Notes under the pieces: model-generated
What the model saw: only the letters and a program-made list of their open reading frames with translations
What the model was told of the DNA's origin: nothing
Databases searched by the model: none
Program-made: the position numbers and the translations under genes
NCBI GenBank assembly: GCA_022779365.1
Contig: JALFSI010000036.1
Location: 1-50,007, forward strand
Length of the DNA: 50,007 nt
From: CAG-170 sp022779365
Lineage (GTDB): Bacteria > Bacillota > Clostridia > Oscillospirales > Oscillospiraceae
Direction of reading: 5' to 3'
Part shown: positions 49,750-50,007 of the stretch, one piece after another
Layout of the letters: every line of letters begins with the position of its first letter
How positions within the stretch are numbered: the first letter of the stretch is position 1

Positions 49750-49953
49750 TGCGGTCAGTGCTTGCTTTCCAGTGCTTTCGGGCGTTTCCGCCCCGTTTAT
49801 TCCAATCAGGTATCTGTTCCGGCCCATTCAGCTCCATTGTTTCCACCCGCTCCTCAGCAGTTTACAGTAAACTATACCCCAAGAAGTGGACAAGGAAATG
49901 ACCCATAGCGGCGCGAAACATGGTATACTGAAGGCAGGAAGAAGGAGACGGCT
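49750..49953. other. Intergenic region before a transposase-like gene
   Basis: No gene is seen. It contains a small palindrome, AGTTTAC-A-GTAAACT (49858-49872), and a possible -10 TATACT (49924-49929). Confidence 0.45.
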
Positions 49954-50007
49954 ATGGGAACAAGGAAAAAATTCAGCGCGGCGGAACAGGAGCTTCTGCG
50001 TACAAAT
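49954..50007 (+). CDS. Start of a probable transposase/HTH protein (partial)
   Basis: The window ends 18 codons into this gene. The N-terminus MGTRKKFSAAEQELLRTN resembles the beginning of helix-turn-helix proteins of clostridial IS elements. GAAGGAG lies eight bases before the ATG. The assignment is tentative because so little is visible. Confidence 0.4.
   Translation, partial: MGTRKKFSAAEQELLRTN

Overview
This window looks like a chromosomal segment of a high-GC Firmicute, most likely a gut clostridium of the Oscillospiraceae type. That is inferred from gene content (clostridial GalK and type-2 GalT, a YerC/TrpR-like protein, a molybdenum hydroxylase resembling the selenium-dependent xanthine dehydrogenases) and from dispersed GC-rich palindromic repeats. 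No marker gene settles the species.

1-41.2 kb is core-like and GC-rich, packed with short operons. In order: (i) prfA - tsaC/sua5 - a fused coaE::M18 aminopeptidase gene (minus strand), divergent from 5-formyl-THF cyclo-ligase and a membrane protein; (ii) a CDF metal transporter, a polyferredoxin and a two-domain xanthine-dehydrogenase-type enzyme whose promoter is followed by a leader of nearly 400 nt containing a 272-bp element with terminal inverted repeats; (iii) a 2-hydroxyacid dehydrogenase, an MFS transporter and a xylulokinase-like FGGY kinase; (iv) a small P-loop protein and a glucose-6-phosphate-isomerase-like protein lacking the catalytic residues of the family; (v) typA, a ferritin-like protein, an SH3 lipoprotein, an M20 amidohydrolase and an MBL hydrolase; (vi) a four-gene operon joining an ROK-like protein and NagA to a heterodimeric ABC exporter; (vii) an SLH protein, galK-galT, a repeat cluster, a GH13 glucosidase with a MATE transporter, purA-purB, yerC, a methyltransferase and hslO; (viii) a five-tRNA cluster (Val, Asp, Phe, Gly, Cys) with a consensus promoter.

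41.2-50 kb is a lower-GC accessory region. It holds a LacI-type regulator with a consensus promoter and a perfect 16-bp operator, then an operon for uptake and breakdown of an unidentified sugar: FGGY kinase (interrupted by a one-base frameshift), FucI/AraA-like isomerase, class II aldolase, a chimera of three gene fragments (DUF5060/DUF4038-type glycosidase, class III aminotransferase, sugar ABC permease), and an RpiB-like isomerase. It ends in a 5'-truncated tyrosine integrase, a tRNA-Met 3'-half that looks like an attachment-site scar, and the start of a transposase-like gene. The layout suggests a genomic island that is decaying or was rearranged. The logic aldose to ketose to ketose phosphate to DHAP plus aldehyde is inferred from the families present.

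The strongest leads are the switch-like leader before the xanthine-dehydrogenase-type gene, the catalytically erased PGI homologue, the coaE::M18 fusion, and the LacI island with an operator copy inside its kinase gene.
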